In this document: positions 1-9,763 of the stretch, one piece after another | How positions within the stretch are numbered: position 1 is the first letter of the stretch | Layout: the number at the start of each line of letters is the position of its first letter | NCBI RefSeq assembly: GCF_008369115.1 | Contig: NZ_VOAZ01000004.1 | Span: forward strand, 62,001 to 126,000 | Source of the DNA: Psychrobacter sp. ANT_WB68 | GTDB lineage: Bacteria > Pseudomonadota > Gammaproteobacteria > Pseudomonadales > Moraxellaceae | Length of the DNA stretch: 64,000 nucleotides | Direction of reading: 5' to 3' | Made by a program: the position numbers and the translations under genes | Notes under the pieces: model-generated | Seen by the model: only the letters and a program-made list of their open reading frames with translations | Databases searched by the model: none | What the model was told of the DNA's origin: nothing

Positions 1-46
1 AATTTTGTTAAAATGGCAGCCATATTGCGATGACTTTGAGATACTT

Positions 47-982
47 GTGAGCTTATTTATTTGTCCCCTTTGCCAGTCACCCTTACAGCCCGCTGCAGAT
101 ACATGGCGCTGCGATGGCAGCTTGCACCCAAAACAAACTGCTCATCCTTTTGATGTGGCACGTCAGGGTTACGTCAATTTACTACCCGTTCAACAAAAAA
201 AGTCCAAAGCACCAGGTGACAGTCAGCAATCTATTGAGGCGCGCAAGCGGTTTTTGCAGGCGGGACATTATCAGCCGTTAAATGACTTGATTTGCCAAAA
301 GATGACGATGTTACTGACGGCAAAAAAAGCCAAACTTAATCAGAAAGACCAGTCCATCAATTGGCTAGATATCGGTTGTGGCGAAGGCTATTACACCCAA
401 GCAATGGCTCAGACGGGCATGGATACACTTATTGCGGCGGATATCAGTAAACCTGCCGTCGTCGAGCTTGCGAAAAGCAGTAAGGCTTTAGGTCGTCTTT
501 GGTATCAGCAATATAAAGACAGTGCTACTAAGGCGACCACCATCTATCCGCTGGTCACCAGCGCTGCAAATCTGCCATTACGTGCGCATAGTATGACGGG
601 TATCAGCAGTATTTTTAGCCCAATCTTGCCAGAAGCGTTTAATGCAGTATTAGGGGATGAGGGGTATTTACTCATTGCCAAGCCCGATAGGAGGCATTTA
701 GCGACGATGCGCGAGGCGTTATTTGATAGTGTCCGTGAGCACGACTCTGATAAGTTTTTAGACGAATTGGCTCCTTATTTTCAGCTTTTAGAGACACATT
801 ACGTTAGTACCCATCTAAGTTTATCAGCAGAGGAGTTGGCAGATTTAATGACCATGACCCCTTATGCATACCGTGCACGTAGCGATAAAAGACAGGCGCT
901 GCTAGCAGAGGTTGCAATAAAACCATTTGAGACTGAAGCCAATTTTGTTATCTATATTCTACAAAAAACGGCCGCTCAATAG
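47..982 (+). CDS. rlmA: 23S rRNA (guanine-N1)-methyltransferase, RlmA family
   Basis: Probable SAM-dependent enzyme that methylates N1 of a guanine in 23S rRNA (G745 in E. coli RlmA). The protein starts with a zinc-ribbon pattern (C6-P-L-C9, then a further Cys and His about 20 residues later). The class I SAM-binding motif LDIGCGEGYY follows near residue 106, and a C-terminal half is typical of the family. I place the start at the GTG at 47, which puts the first Cys at residue 6 as in known RlmA proteins. An in-frame TTG lies at position 5, and the window edge hides anything further upstream. The role in ribosome modification is inferred from the family. Confidence 0.82.
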   Translation: MSLFICPLCQSPLQPAADTWRCDGSLHPKQTAHPFDVARQGYVNLLPVQQKKSKAPGDSQQSIEARKRFLQAGHYQPLNDLICQKMTMLLTAKKAKLNQKDQSINWLDIGCGEGYYTQAMAQTGMDTLIAADISKPAVVELAKSSKALGRLWYQQYKDSATKATTIYPLVTSAANLPLRAHSMTGISSIFSPILPEAFNAVLGDEGYLLIAKPDRRHLATMREALFDSVREHDSDKFLDELAPYFQLLETHYVSTHLSLSAEELADLMTMTPYAYRARSDKRQALLAEVAIKPFETEANFVIYILQKTAAQ

Positions 983-1045
983 GATTGCTGCATGCTATTT
1001 AATGAAAATTTTTTATCCTGACTGAGTTTTTTAAGAAGGGTTATT

Positions 1046-2485
1046 CTATAAAACCGGGCCCATGGTGGCAATGATGTTATTCCAAATACGATAGGACAGC
1101 GGCCAGTTTTTGACTTCTTCACGCGTCACTTCATCGGAGTCAGTGATATATTGATATTGGCGCTCGATAATATCAGCGGTGAGCGCTTTATTACTAAAGA
1201 CAACGTTGTTTTCATAATTCAAATCAAAGCTGCGTAAGTCTAAATTGGTTGAGCCAATCAAGCTGATTTCACCATCGACAGTCAGGGTTTTGGCATGTAG
1301 CAGCCCAGGCTTATACTCGTAGATTTTCACGCCTGCCTCAAGCAATTGCCAGTAGTAACTATGACTGGTCGCGGCAACGATAAATGAATCGTTTTTCTTA
1401 GGGAAAATCATCGTCACTTCAACCCCGCGATAGGCCGTCGCACATAGGATGCTCACCAGTGAATAATCAGGCACAAAATAAGGCGTAGAAATGATGAGCG
1501 TCTGCTGGGCTTGGCTAATCAAGGCACCCAAAAACTGTGGCGTGGTACCGTGGCGCTGGGTTGGACCGTCCGAAAATACTTGGGCGGGGAAGCCTTCAGG
1601 CTTTGGCGTGCTGTCGTAATAAAAAGTATCAAGCGAGGTATTGGGGTTTTCAGACAGCCAATCGCTGGCAAATAGCATCTGATTTTGCGCAACGATGGGC
1701 CCCTCGATACGTAGCATAATATCAACCCAAGGGGCATATTTTGGTTTCACCAGAAACTCTGGGTCGGCACAGTTACGGCTACCAGAATAGCCAATCTTGC
1801 CATCAATCACGGTAATTTTGCGGTGATTACGCAAGTCAATACGGCTGAACAGCAGCACTTTGAATATATTTTTTAAAGGCAGAGCAACACTAAGCTGTAC
1901 ACCCGCGTCCTTCATTTCTTGCCATATCTTTGAGCCGACCATCTTACGCGAGCCCATACTGTCAACCATTGCTCGACAAGTGACGCCGCGTTTTGCTGCG
2001 CGAATGAGCGCTTGCGCGGTATCGACTCCCATCCCATCAGTCAGCCAAATGTAATACAGCACATGGATATGGTCGGTTGCCGCATCAAAATCGGCCATCA
2101 TACGTCTACGGGTCTCAGACGCATCGGCCATCAGCTCGGCACGATTGCCTACGGTAGTATGAAAACCAGTGGCTTTTGCCGAATAAGCAAAAGCTGCTTG
2201 ATACTCAGGCTTGATGGCCTGCATTAAAGCCATCTCGCTACCGAGCACTTCGGGATGATGCTGATGTAATCTCTCAATGATTTCCGCACGTTCGCGCGTA
2301 AAGTTACGCCCTAAATGTACCTCACCGAACATCCAATAAATCAATACACCAAAATAAGGCAGGACAAACAATATGACAATCCAAGCCAAACGTGCCGGTG
2401 CCGTTAAATCATGGCGCGACAGCACGCGCAAGGATATCAGTACCAGCAGTATAAAGTGAATGGTTAATAAGATGTCGATGAGCAT
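1046..2485 (-). CDS. cls: Cardiolipin synthase (phospholipase D superfamily)
   Basis: Inner-membrane enzyme that condenses phosphatidylglycerol into cardiolipin. The 479 residues begin with two hydrophobic segments (about residues 1-20 and 32-52), as in bacterial ClsA. Two HKD catalytic motifs follow: HRKITVID near residue 221 and HAKTLTVDG near residue 396, each followed by the G-S-x-N pattern of the phospholipase D fold. The length matches ClsA (about 480). It is convergent with rlmA and upstream of the ydcF-like gene on the same strand, with no sign of an operon. Confidence 0.93.
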   Translation of the reverse strand: MLIDILLTIHFILLVLISLRVLSRHDLTAPARLAWIVILFVLPYFGVLIYWMFGEVHLGRNFTRERAEIIERLHQHHPEVLGSEMALMQAIKPEYQAAFAYSAKATGFHTTVGNRAELMADASETRRRMMADFDAATDHIHVLYYIWLTDGMGVDTAQALIRAAKRGVTCRAMVDSMGSRKMVGSKIWQEMKDAGVQLSVALPLKNIFKVLLFSRIDLRNHRKITVIDGKIGYSGSRNCADPEFLVKPKYAPWVDIMLRIEGPIVAQNQMLFASDWLSENPNTSLDTFYYDSTPKPEGFPAQVFSDGPTQRHGTTPQFLGALISQAQQTLIISTPYFVPDYSLVSILCATAYRGVEVTMIFPKKNDSFIVAATSHSYYWQLLEAGVKIYEYKPGLLHAKTLTVDGEISLIGSTNLDLRSFDLNYENNVVFSNKALTADIIERQYQYITDSDEVTREEVKNWPLSYRIWNNIIATMGPVL

Positions 2486-2583
2486 AGCGCTGCCTTCCGT
2501 TATTATTTATTGTCGTTATTATATGTATTGAAAATCTGTTTTATTTCTCAAGCTATTTTATAAATGGCTTTTATTAACGGCTA

Positions 2584-3378
2584 TTAATATTCGCCAAGTA
2601 GCCAACCACTGACAAAGGCAAAGTACTCTCGAAACCATGCATTATAGCGAATGGATAGCGGTGTCGGGCTGGCGAGTAGAATAGGCTGCTGGTAACCTTG
2701 ATGCTTCGCAATGGCTGCTGCGCGTATGGTATGAAAGTCACTGGTCACAACGGCGATAGGAGCTGCGATAGAGACACCTTGTGCCTCCAAAACTACTTGG
2801 CTATTGATTAAGTTTTCGGCAGTGCTGGTGCTTTTGCCTTCTTGTAAAATGCGCTCAAAGGCAATGCCATGCGTTTGCTGTAAATAGGTAGCCATAATAC
2901 TGGCTTCACTGCGCGCCTGTCCCATACCGACACCACCACTGGTCAGCGCCAGCGCCTCTGGTTGGGCTTTAATCAGCGGTGCGGCAGTATCTAAACGTTT
3001 AGCAAGTGTCGATGTTGGCTTGCCTGCGACCGTACCTGACCCTAATACGATAATGGCAGCCACGGCAGGCACAGGCTGCACGCTCTGCTTAATTTGCTGC
3101 TCCAATGAGAGAACAAATAGCCCAAAGCTTATAAGCCAGATAAAAAACAGCAGCCATAGCGCATACCAAAGCCTAGCGAAGCGCCGATTTTGGCTAGCGA
3201 ACTTGCGGATGGCAGGCCAAAATATCCCATGAGCGACAAATACGCTGCCCAATAAAAAGGGCACCACAGTGCCAAAGTTAATTTTGCCGACCGCCATTAA
3301 CACGGCACAATCAACCATGATAATAACACCGAGAACCACTAATACGACTCGCGCTATAATGAGTAATTTTTTTTCCAT
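2584..3378 (-). CDS. YdcF/SanA-like DUF218 membrane protein
   Basis: 264 residues. Three hydrophobic segments in the first 95 residues are followed by a DUF218 domain starting at IIVLGSG near residue 108. That domain shows the expected TSGG, the Ser/Thr-rich STSTAENL stretch and the VTSDFHTIRA motif. DUF218 proteins (YdcF, SanA, ElyC) are envelope proteins; ElyC and SanA affect peptidoglycan or outer-membrane integrity, but no reaction is established for this subgroup. The ATG at 3378 follows a purine-rich stretch. It is a single gene, divergent from the ars cluster. Function beyond the family is not assigned. Confidence 0.75.
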   Translation of the reverse strand: MEKKLLIIARVVLVVLGVIIMVDCAVLMAVGKINFGTVVPFLLGSVFVAHGIFWPAIRKFASQNRRFARLWYALWLLFFIWLISFGLFVLSLEQQIKQSVQPVPAVAAIIVLGSGTVAGKPTSTLAKRLDTAAPLIKAQPEALALTSGGVGMGQARSEASIMATYLQQTHGIAFERILQEGKSTSTAENLINSQVVLEAQGVSIAAPIAVVTSDFHTIRAAAIAKHQGYQQPILLASPTPLSIRYNAWFREYFAFVSGWLLGEY

Positions 3379-3517
3379 AATTTTGCTTTTATTATTTAAA
3401 GACGCTGTTTTTTAGTTTACTGTTTCTTTAATCGGATGTTCATTCAATTACATTGATGTTTATTCATATCCACATGTAATAAATCCAATCACCTTAAGTC
3501 AAAAAGAGGAAAACCTT

Positions 3518-3925
3518 ATGACGTCAATGATTTTTCATAATCCCAAATGCGGCACGTCTCGCAATACACTTGCCATTATGCAAGCCTCAAGTGAGACACC
3601 AAAAGTGGTGGAATACCTAAAAACACCGCCGTCTCATGATTACTTAGTTGAGCTGTTGGCATTGATGAATATCACCCCACGCGAGCTCCTGCGCAGTAAA
3701 GAGAATATCTATAGCGAGATTGGCTTAGACAATCCAACATTGACCGATGCGCAACTGATTGATGCCATGATAACGCACCCTATTTTAATCAATCGTCCTA
3801 TTGTTGTTACCAATAAAGGCGCGGCGCTGTGCCGACCGGCGGAGCGAGTATTCGAATTACTGGAAAATCCAGTCAGTAGTTTTACCAAAGAAGATGGGGA
3901 AATCGTCAAACATGTCAAATGTTAA
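3518..3925 (+). CDS. arsC: Arsenate reductase (glutaredoxin-coupled ArsC)
   Basis: Cytoplasmic enzyme reducing arsenate to arsenite, with electrons from glutathione and glutaredoxin. The catalytic cysteine is C11 in the HNPKCGTSR motif. The Arg-containing motif NRPIVV and the C-terminal segment [11 protein letters not shown] are typical of the ArsC family, and 135 residues is near the usual 140. A good Shine-Dalgarno (AGAGG) precedes the ATG. It is the first gene of an arsC-arsH-arsB cluster and overlaps arsH by 14 bases, so translational coupling is likely. No arsR regulator is visible next to it. Confidence 0.93.
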   Translation: MTSMIFHNPKCGTSRNTLAIMQASSETPKVVEYLKTPPSHDYLVELLALMNITPRELLRSKENIYSEIGLDNPTLTDAQLIDAMITHPILINRPIVVTNKGAALCRPAERVFELLENPVSSFTKEDGEIVKHVKC

Positions 3926-4712
3926 AGATACAGCAACTCTAGCCGTAGAAGATAAGCTTATTAGTGAGTGTGATAGCAATATTGGCTCTACTGATTTACT
4001 TAATACTGATTTGCCCAATATTAATTTTAGTCAAATACAAGCCATTGATATTGAGTCTTTGATAGGGGTAAACGACCCACGCCATGCACCGAGAATATTG
4101 GTGTTATATGGCTCTTTACGCGCGCGCTCATTTTCTAGATTGGCGGCTGAGGAAGCAAGCCGTCTATTGCGTTGGTATGGCTGCGAGGTGAAGGTTTTTA
4201 ATCCATCAGGTCTGCCATTGCCAGATGACGCAGATAGCAATCACCCAAAGGTACAAGAGTTACGTGAGCTGGCACAGTGGGCAGAAGGTATGCTGTGGGT
4301 CAGTCCAGAACGCCATGGCAGCATCACCAGTATTATGAAGGCGCAAATTGATTGGATTCCGTTGGCGTTGGGTGGCGTGCGTCCGACCCAAGGTAAAACT
4401 CTGGCTATTATGCAAGTCAGTGGCGGCAGCCAAAGCTTTAATACCGTCAATCAATTGCGTATTCTTGGGCGCTGGATGCGTATGATTACCATACCCAATC
4501 AATCCTCTATTCCCAAAGCGTTCTTGGAGTTCGATGAAAATGATCGCATGAAAATGTCACCATTATATTTGCGCGTCGTCGATGTCTGTGAAGAGTTGGT
4601 CAAATTTACGTGGCTTACCCGTGGACGCTCGGCATATCTGACCGATCGCTATTCAGAACGGGTCGAGAGTGCTGCGGAAGTATCACAACGCGCCAATCAA
4701 AAATCGCTCTAA
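3912..4712 (+). CDS. arsH: ArsH, NADPH-dependent FMN reductase / organoarsenical oxidase
   Basis: Flavoprotein of arsenic resistance clusters. Characterised ArsH proteins oxidise trivalent organoarsenicals and act as NADPH:FMN oxidoreductases. Seen here: the FMN phosphate-binding segment [12 protein letters not shown] near residues 64-75, the conserved [18 protein letters not shown] block, and the C-terminal [15 protein letters not shown] signature. The ATG at 3912 lies inside the end of arsC and gives 266 residues with a roughly 60-residue N-terminal lead before the flavodoxin fold. A longer in-frame reading from 3801 would lie wholly within arsC and is not favoured. Confidence 0.9.
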   Translation: MSNVKDTATLAVEDKLISECDSNIGSTDLLNTDLPNINFSQIQAIDIESLIGVNDPRHAPRILVLYGSLRARSFSRLAAEEASRLLRWYGCEVKVFNPSGLPLPDDADSNHPKVQELRELAQWAEGMLWVSPERHGSITSIMKAQIDWIPLALGGVRPTQGKTLAIMQVSGGSQSFNTVNQLRILGRWMRMITIPNQSSIPKAFLEFDENDRMKMSPLYLRVVDVCEELVKFTWLTRGRSAYLTDRYSERVESAAEVSQRANQKSL

Positions 4713-4770
4713 CGTCATTGTTTCATTCTTGCCTTCATCATTGCTGCAATTGCTCCATTCAGGTTACTCC

Positions 4771-6084
4771 ATGCTCGCATTCGCTATTTTTATCGTGACT
4801 TTGGTCTTAGTCATCTGGCAGCCTAAAGGGCTTGGCATTGGTTGGAGTGCGATGGGCGGCGCTTTGATCGCATTATTATTTGGTGTGGTGCAATGGTCTG
4901 ACGTTGGTATTGTCTGGGACATCGTTTGGGATGCCACCTTTACTTTTGTGGCACTAATTATCATCTCTCTTATTTTAGATGAAGCAGGCTTTTTTGGCTG
5001 GGCAGCATTACACGTTGCTAGGCTTGGTAATGGGCGAGGGCGTTTGTTGTTTCCGATGATTGTGCTATTGGGGGCATTTATCTCTACCTTCTTTGCCAAT
5101 GATGGGGCGGCCTTACTGCTGACACCGATTGTAATTGCTATTCTACTGCGTCTTGATTTTGCCCCCAAATCCGCCTTAGCCTTTATTATTGCCACCGGTT
5201 TTATTGCTGATACCGCAAGTCTGCCGTTGGTCACTTCTAATCTCGTTAATATCGTCAGCGCCAATTATTTTGATATTGGTTTTGGTCGCTACGCGGCAGT
5301 GATGGTACCGGTAAATATCGTCTCTGTCCTAGCGACGATACTGGTATTGTGGATTGCTTATGCGCGTCATATTCCTAAACACTACTCAACGGCAAATCTT
5401 AGCTCACCACAATCAGCTATCAAAGACCCGCTGGTATGTCGAGCAGCTTTTCCACTATTAGCATTATTGTTAATCGCCTATTTCGCGACTGAATCGCTCG
5501 GACTGGTTATTTCCGTAGTAACAGGTGCTGCAGCACTTATACTAATGGCGATTGCTGGACGCTGGTGGCAAGGTGGTCGTGATTCCAAGTTTTCTATGAC
5601 AAATATTCTTAAGAAAGCGCCATGGCAAATCGTATTATTTTCAATTGGTATGTATTTGGTGGTTTATGGCTTGGGTAATGCGGGATTAACCGCTTATGGC
5701 GTGCAAATACTCAACTGGTTAGGTCAACAAGGGACAGTCGTTGCGACGGTCGGTACAGGATTTTTATCCGCTATTATGGCGTCTGTGATGAACAATATGC
5801 CATCGACGCTCATAGGAGCACTGGCGATTGATAGTGCCCAAGTTCCTACTACTACTACTAGAGAGTTGATGATTTATGCCAATGTCATTGGTAATGACTT
5901 GGGACCAAAATTCACACCTATCGGTAGTTTGGCGACGTTATTATGGTTGCACGTATTAGCAGAAAAGAACTATAAAATCAGCTGGGGTCAGTATATGAAG
6001 GTCGGGCTGCTGATAACGCCGCCCGTATTATTAGCCACGCTATTGGCATTGGTGTTTTGGTTGCCTCTGTTGCCTAGCGTTTAA
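4771..6084 (+). CDS. arsB: Arsenite efflux permease ArsB
   Basis: Inner-membrane antiporter that exports arsenite, the product of ArsC. The 437 residues contain about 11-12 hydrophobic helices and ArsB-type signatures: the FFANDGAALLLTPI segment and the ATGFIADTASLPLVTSNLVN segment. The start chosen is the ATG at 4771, 58 bases after arsH, which begins directly with the first membrane helix. An ATG at 4669 would overlap arsH and add 34 unlikely residues. The family also contains two-subunit (with ArsA) versions; no arsA is nearby, so it probably works alone. Confidence 0.92.
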   Translation: MLAFAIFIVTLVLVIWQPKGLGIGWSAMGGALIALLFGVVQWSDVGIVWDIVWDATFTFVALIIISLILDEAGFFGWAALHVARLGNGRGRLLFPMIVLLGAFISTFFANDGAALLLTPIVIAILLRLDFAPKSALAFIIATGFIADTASLPLVTSNLVNIVSANYFDIGFGRYAAVMVPVNIVSVLATILVLWIAYARHIPKHYSTANLSSPQSAIKDPLVCRAAFPLLALLLIAYFATESLGLVISVVTGAAALILMAIAGRWWQGGRDSKFSMTNILKKAPWQIVLFSIGMYLVVYGLGNAGLTAYGVQILNWLGQQGTVVATVGTGFLSAIMASVMNNMPSTLIGALAIDSAQVPTTTTRELMIYANVIGNDLGPKFTPIGSLATLLWLHVLAEKNYKISWGQYMKVGLLITPPVLLATLLALVFWLPLLPSV

Positions 6085-6272
6085 GAGGATATTTTAGATA
6101 TAAATTGTAATATTGGTGTTATTTCTTAACTTATATCAACGAAAAACCTTTCCTGATTTTATTAGAGAGACAGTTATAGTAGCTAACCATTAAAACTAAT
6201 AGCATTAATTGTTAAGGATATATTTTCTAATTCATAATAACCCAGTAATAATCCTTTAGTTATAATAATAAT
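6085..6272. other. Gap between convergent arsB and csuE-like genes
   Basis: AT-rich gap between two convergent genes. I see no clear GC-rich terminator hairpin and no ORF with a credible start. Confidence 0.5.
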
Positions 6273-7271
6273 TTAGTAATTCACATGAACGGTTACGGTA
6301 TCTGAATAACTACCAGGCTTAACGTCTGTATTAGCTACGGTAGCGTAAACAGTCTCTCCTTGTACAACGCCAGTACCAATGCGTGTTACTCCTTTTCCTA
6401 CATTAGTAGAAGTAACATCCCTATTACCCCATACTGTCCCACTAGCATCAGATTGTAATTGGTAGGGTACAGTATCAGTGTTAGCGATGTTCTTCATAAC
6501 CCCAAGACCATCTACGTTGCCATTAGAAGGGGATAGTCCAATGTTATAAGGAATACCCTTGCTACAAGTCACGTTAATTAGGTTAGCACTTGAGCGCACT
6601 GTAGTTGGCGTACTAGCACTTATAATACTACCAAAGTCAAGGGCGCCTATAGTAGTAATTTTACATTCGTCAATCACGCGAGCCTGAACTCTAAAATCGA
6701 ATTGGTCTGCTTGGGTATTAGTAGCACATGAACTGGGTGCAGTGCTGCCACTTCGCTCATTGACAGTAATAGCTGTGTCGCTCTTACCATAGTTACTGGT
6801 ATAAGTGCCAGGAATCAAAGCTACTTGAGATCCTTGTACGCGCCCATACATCGTTGCGATGCCTGAGAAACTCCCATTTGCTGGGATCGTGATAGGCGTT
6901 ATTACCAGCGGTGTTTTGGGGCCAAAAAACTGGCTGCCCCAAATGGTTGATGGGGGGAAGTTTTGATAGAGCTCGTAATTAAGCCTATTAGCCGTACCAT
7001 TCTGCATTTGACGGCGGTTCGCACCACCAGGTGAGCCGATGCTGAAACAAACCCTTGCTGACACAGTCTCAGACGCACCGTTTGTGCATTTATAACTGAG
7101 CGTTGCCGTACTATCGGTTTGGGTCGACTGAGGATAGACGTTACCAAATGACATATCCGACATTGTAGCCGTGCAGTTGATCGCTGCATTTGCGGTACTA
7201 ATCCCTAATAAACTAAATCCTAGCAACATAAAAAATGGGCTATATCGCCACTGAAGTATATTTATTTTCAT
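6273..7271 (-). CDS. csuE: Spore coat U domain tip adhesin (CsuE-like)
   Basis: Last gene of the pilus operon. The 332 residues start with a signal peptide (hydrophobic core FFMLLGFSLLG, cleavage after STANA). Two spore-coat-U-type domains follow (about residues 25-185 and 190-332), each with paired cysteines; the C-terminal one ends in the PGSYSDTVTVHVNY beta-strand. A two-domain SCPU protein at the distal end of a Csu operon matches the CsuE tip subunit that mediates adhesion to abiotic surfaces. The start ATG overlaps the usher stop by one base (TAATG) after AGAGGGTA, so I use it instead of an in-frame start 18 bases upstream. Confidence 0.82.
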   Translation of the reverse strand: MKINILQWRYSPFFMLLGFSLLGISTANAAINCTATMSDMSFGNVYPQSTQTDSTATLSYKCTNGASETVSARVCFSIGSPGGANRRQMQNGTANRLNYELYQNFPPSTIWGSQFFGPKTPLVITPITIPANGSFSGIATMYGRVQGSQVALIPGTYTSNYGKSDTAITVNERSGSTAPSSCATNTQADQFDFRVQARVIDECKITTIGALDFGSIISASTPTTVRSSANLINVTCSKGIPYNIGLSPSNGNVDGLGVMKNIANTDTVPYQLQSDASGTVWGNRDVTSTNVGKGVTRIGTGVVQGETVYATVANTDVKPGSYSDTVTVHVNY

Positions 7272-9763
7272 TACTGTACCCTCTGGCATGTGAATGGCCC
7301 TAGTATCGGAATGCCATCACCTTGCTTTTGATAATCAAAGCTGGCTTTGCAGATATCACCAGATGGAGTAGTAACTTCTAGTGCATTATGCTCATCAAGC
7401 GTGTCTAAATATACCTCGCCATCGAACCCGACGATAGCCGACGCAGTATCCTTCTTGGTAATCAACCGCACTTGACTACCAATCTTTATGGGTTTGTTAT
7501 CACTATCTATAAGGATAACAGAGGCAGAGCGCGCTTGTGTAATACCAAATGCCACCAACGTACCAGCGCGGTCAGTCGGTGTAGAACTAATACTGACCTG
7601 GTCGATACGCAAGTCAGCAGGTAAGTCCATAGGATCGATACCAATCTTATTATCTTGATAAGCATTGAGCGGTGATATCAGCAATAGACCACGACTATTA
7701 GTGGTACCAATGACATTATTTTGTAGCAACACTGGCACGTCGGCGATACCATCAGTAGAGACCACGGCAAAGCCATCGTTGATTTGGCGTGCGGCAAATA
7801 ATCCACCACCCATCATGACTAGTGAGCCTGTACCACTGGCAAAGGTAGAATAATTACCATCATAACTACTAACACCTGCTTGTACTTGGCCATAGCGACC
7901 GAGATAATTTAGTTCTGCCAATCCGCCACTGTTGTTATTTTCACCATCTCTATCTGCGCTGTGCCGTGCTTGTGCACGCCAGCCTAAACCACCAGCACTT
8001 GGAGCTGATTGTGACACATCAGCCACAAAATTATTGCGATCGTCTGTATGCTGGACACTGCTATTGAACGAGATATTACGATCCAGTGAAAAAGAGGCGC
8101 CAATCGAAGCACTATTGTTTTCAGAGTTATTCAGGTCGTGGTTATAGTTGGCATTTATACTGAGGCGTCGGCCAAAAGATCTACTCCAATAGGCGCTAGC
8201 AAATTGTGCAGTGTCTTCCTCCGCATAGTCCACCTGATTATAGCTTAATCCAAAACTACCTAGAGACTGCGTACTATAACCTGTTGAAAATTGATTGCTT
8301 TGACGTATGGGGGTTGATCCGTATTGGGTGGCCACATCACGGTAATTGCCAGTGGTGCCTAGAGTATTAAGACCGATATTAAAGCGATTGTTATTCCATG
8401 AATAACTGCCACTATATTGGGTGCCGCTTTGTCCCTGGCTATTACTGCCTGCTAATGAGCCAAATAAGACACCGCCTGGTCCACCCAATACCCACGTTCC
8501 ACCAATGCCTGCATTAGCGAGATTTTTGGTCGCTTCGGCATGGGTTTCTGCAGTAAAGCGATTGTTCACCCCATAACGTAAAGTACCACTGACGGCCATA
8601 CCGCTGCCGTAATCGAAGGATTTTATACCATAGTTTTCACGTACGGTACCAAGCTCTATAGACCAGTCAGCCAGACCAGGCTGTAGCAGTCGATGAGTAT
8701 CATAAAGTGAAAAATTAACCGTAGAGCTTTGTCCTAACGCATCGGTTAATACGAGCTGAGCATTACCTGCACCACTAATTATAGGTGCTGTGTTTAGCTC
8801 AAAAGGACCAGCAGGAACTTCGCCACTATATTGCTTGAGACCATTGACATACAGCTCTACCGCAGAGGGTAAAGTGGCAGAGCCGAAAAATGCTGGCAGT
8901 GGGGTAGTCGTCATATAAGGTTGCAAATCAAAATTGCTACCAATTTGTAAACCACCTAAGCGTGTAGAGCGCGTCCAAGATAATGCGCCCGTGAGAATAT
9001 CACCAGCACGAACCGTAATTAGCTTATCTGAAAATGACTGGCTCCAACTGCTATCTAGACGTACAGTTCTACCTTCCCAGTCTCGGTTGTTGTTACCGTC
9101 ATTAGCACTGTTATTAGAAAAGCGGTGGCCTGTGGTCAATGCAGTCGAGCTTAAGACACCTTTGGCATTAAAGGCGCGCACTTCGGTAAAGGCGCTTAGA
9201 TTGGTTGAGTTGTTCTCTGACTGGGTGCCATAGAGATTATAATTTAATAATATACCGGGAGATGCAGTAGGAGATGTGCGTTTACTATTATGAGTGTTAA
9301 CGACGGTGGTAGCTAGACTGAGCATACTTAAAGGTGCAATAATATTGACCGTCTGCTGGCGGGCATCATAATCAACCTTTATACCAGGCAGGCTGTTTAA
9401 ACGTACTGGGTTGATTGTGGCGGGTGGCAAGATAAAGCCGAGCTGTTGCAGGATAGCAGTACTTGCCCAAAGCTCACCTTTACGAAAGTCGAAGTGGGCT
9501 AAACCTGCACTAGCGCCATTAATAGTGACGTCTAAATATAGATCGAGGCCACCAGCATTAGCAGTATTATAGCTGTCCAGACCGAGGTGAGTCAGCCGAA
9601 CATCGGGAGTGTTCGCAGAAAGAGATTCTACGGACACATTTTCCTTAGATGCAACTTCATTAGGTTCTATGGCATGGCTAACTGAAATGACAACACTCTG
9701 CAGAAAGAGTACTTTAGCGAGCTGGACTGTCCAACGTGACGTCTTGAATCGTGTCAGTTCCAT
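7271..9763 (-). CDS. csuD: Outer-membrane fimbrial usher (CsuD-like)
   Basis: 830-residue usher that accepts chaperone-subunit complexes and threads the pilus through the outer membrane. Visible parts are an N-terminal signal peptide (cleaved near SVSHA), an N-terminal domain (about 50-180), a long beta-barrel of alternating strands rich in Asn/Ser/Gly, a plug region, and a C-terminal domain ending with a Cys pair (DICKASF and GPFTCQ). The length fits the FimD/PapC family. Its 5' end overlaps the chaperone gene by 50 bases and its stop touches csuE, so all four genes are tightly coupled. Confidence 0.93.
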   Translation of the reverse strand: MELTRFKTSRWTVQLAKVLFLQSVVISVSHAIEPNEVASKENVSVESLSANTPDVRLTHLGLDSYNTANAGGLDLYLDVTINGASAGLAHFDFRKGELWASTAILQQLGFILPPATINPVRLNSLPGIKVDYDARQQTVNIIAPLSMLSLATTVVNTHNSKRTSPTASPGILLNYNLYGTQSENNSTNLSAFTEVRAFNAKGVLSSTALTTGHRFSNNSANDGNNNRDWEGRTVRLDSSWSQSFSDKLITVRAGDILTGALSWTRSTRLGGLQIGSNFDLQPYMTTTPLPAFFGSATLPSAVELYVNGLKQYSGEVPAGPFELNTAPIISGAGNAQLVLTDALGQSSTVNFSLYDTHRLLQPGLADWSIELGTVRENYGIKSFDYGSGMAVSGTLRYGVNNRFTAETHAEATKNLANAGIGGTWVLGGPGGVLFGSLAGSNSQGQSGTQYSGSYSWNNNRFNIGLNTLGTTGNYRDVATQYGSTPIRQSNQFSTGYSTQSLGSFGLSYNQVDYAEEDTAQFASAYWSRSFGRRLSINANYNHDLNNSENNSASIGASFSLDRNISFNSSVQHTDDRNNFVADVSQSAPSAGGLGWRAQARHSADRDGENNNSGGLAELNYLGRYGQVQAGVSSYDGNYSTFASGTGSLVMMGGGLFAARQINDGFAVVSTDGIADVPVLLQNNVIGTTNSRGLLLISPLNAYQDNKIGIDPMDLPADLRIDQVSISSTPTDRAGTLVAFGITQARSASVILIDSDNKPIKIGSQVRLITKKDTASAIVGFDGEVYLDTLDEHNALEVTTPSGDICKASFDYQKQGDGIPILGPFTCQRVQ

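Noticed and set aside
4764..5264. Minus-strand frame of 166 codons within arsB
   Set aside because: Antisense shadow of a membrane protein gene; composition is typical of reverse-read hydrophobic codons.
5831..5860. Short run of ACT triplets in arsB
   Set aside because: Four ACT codons in a row (Thr) within a conserved gene; too short to suggest a contingency repeat.
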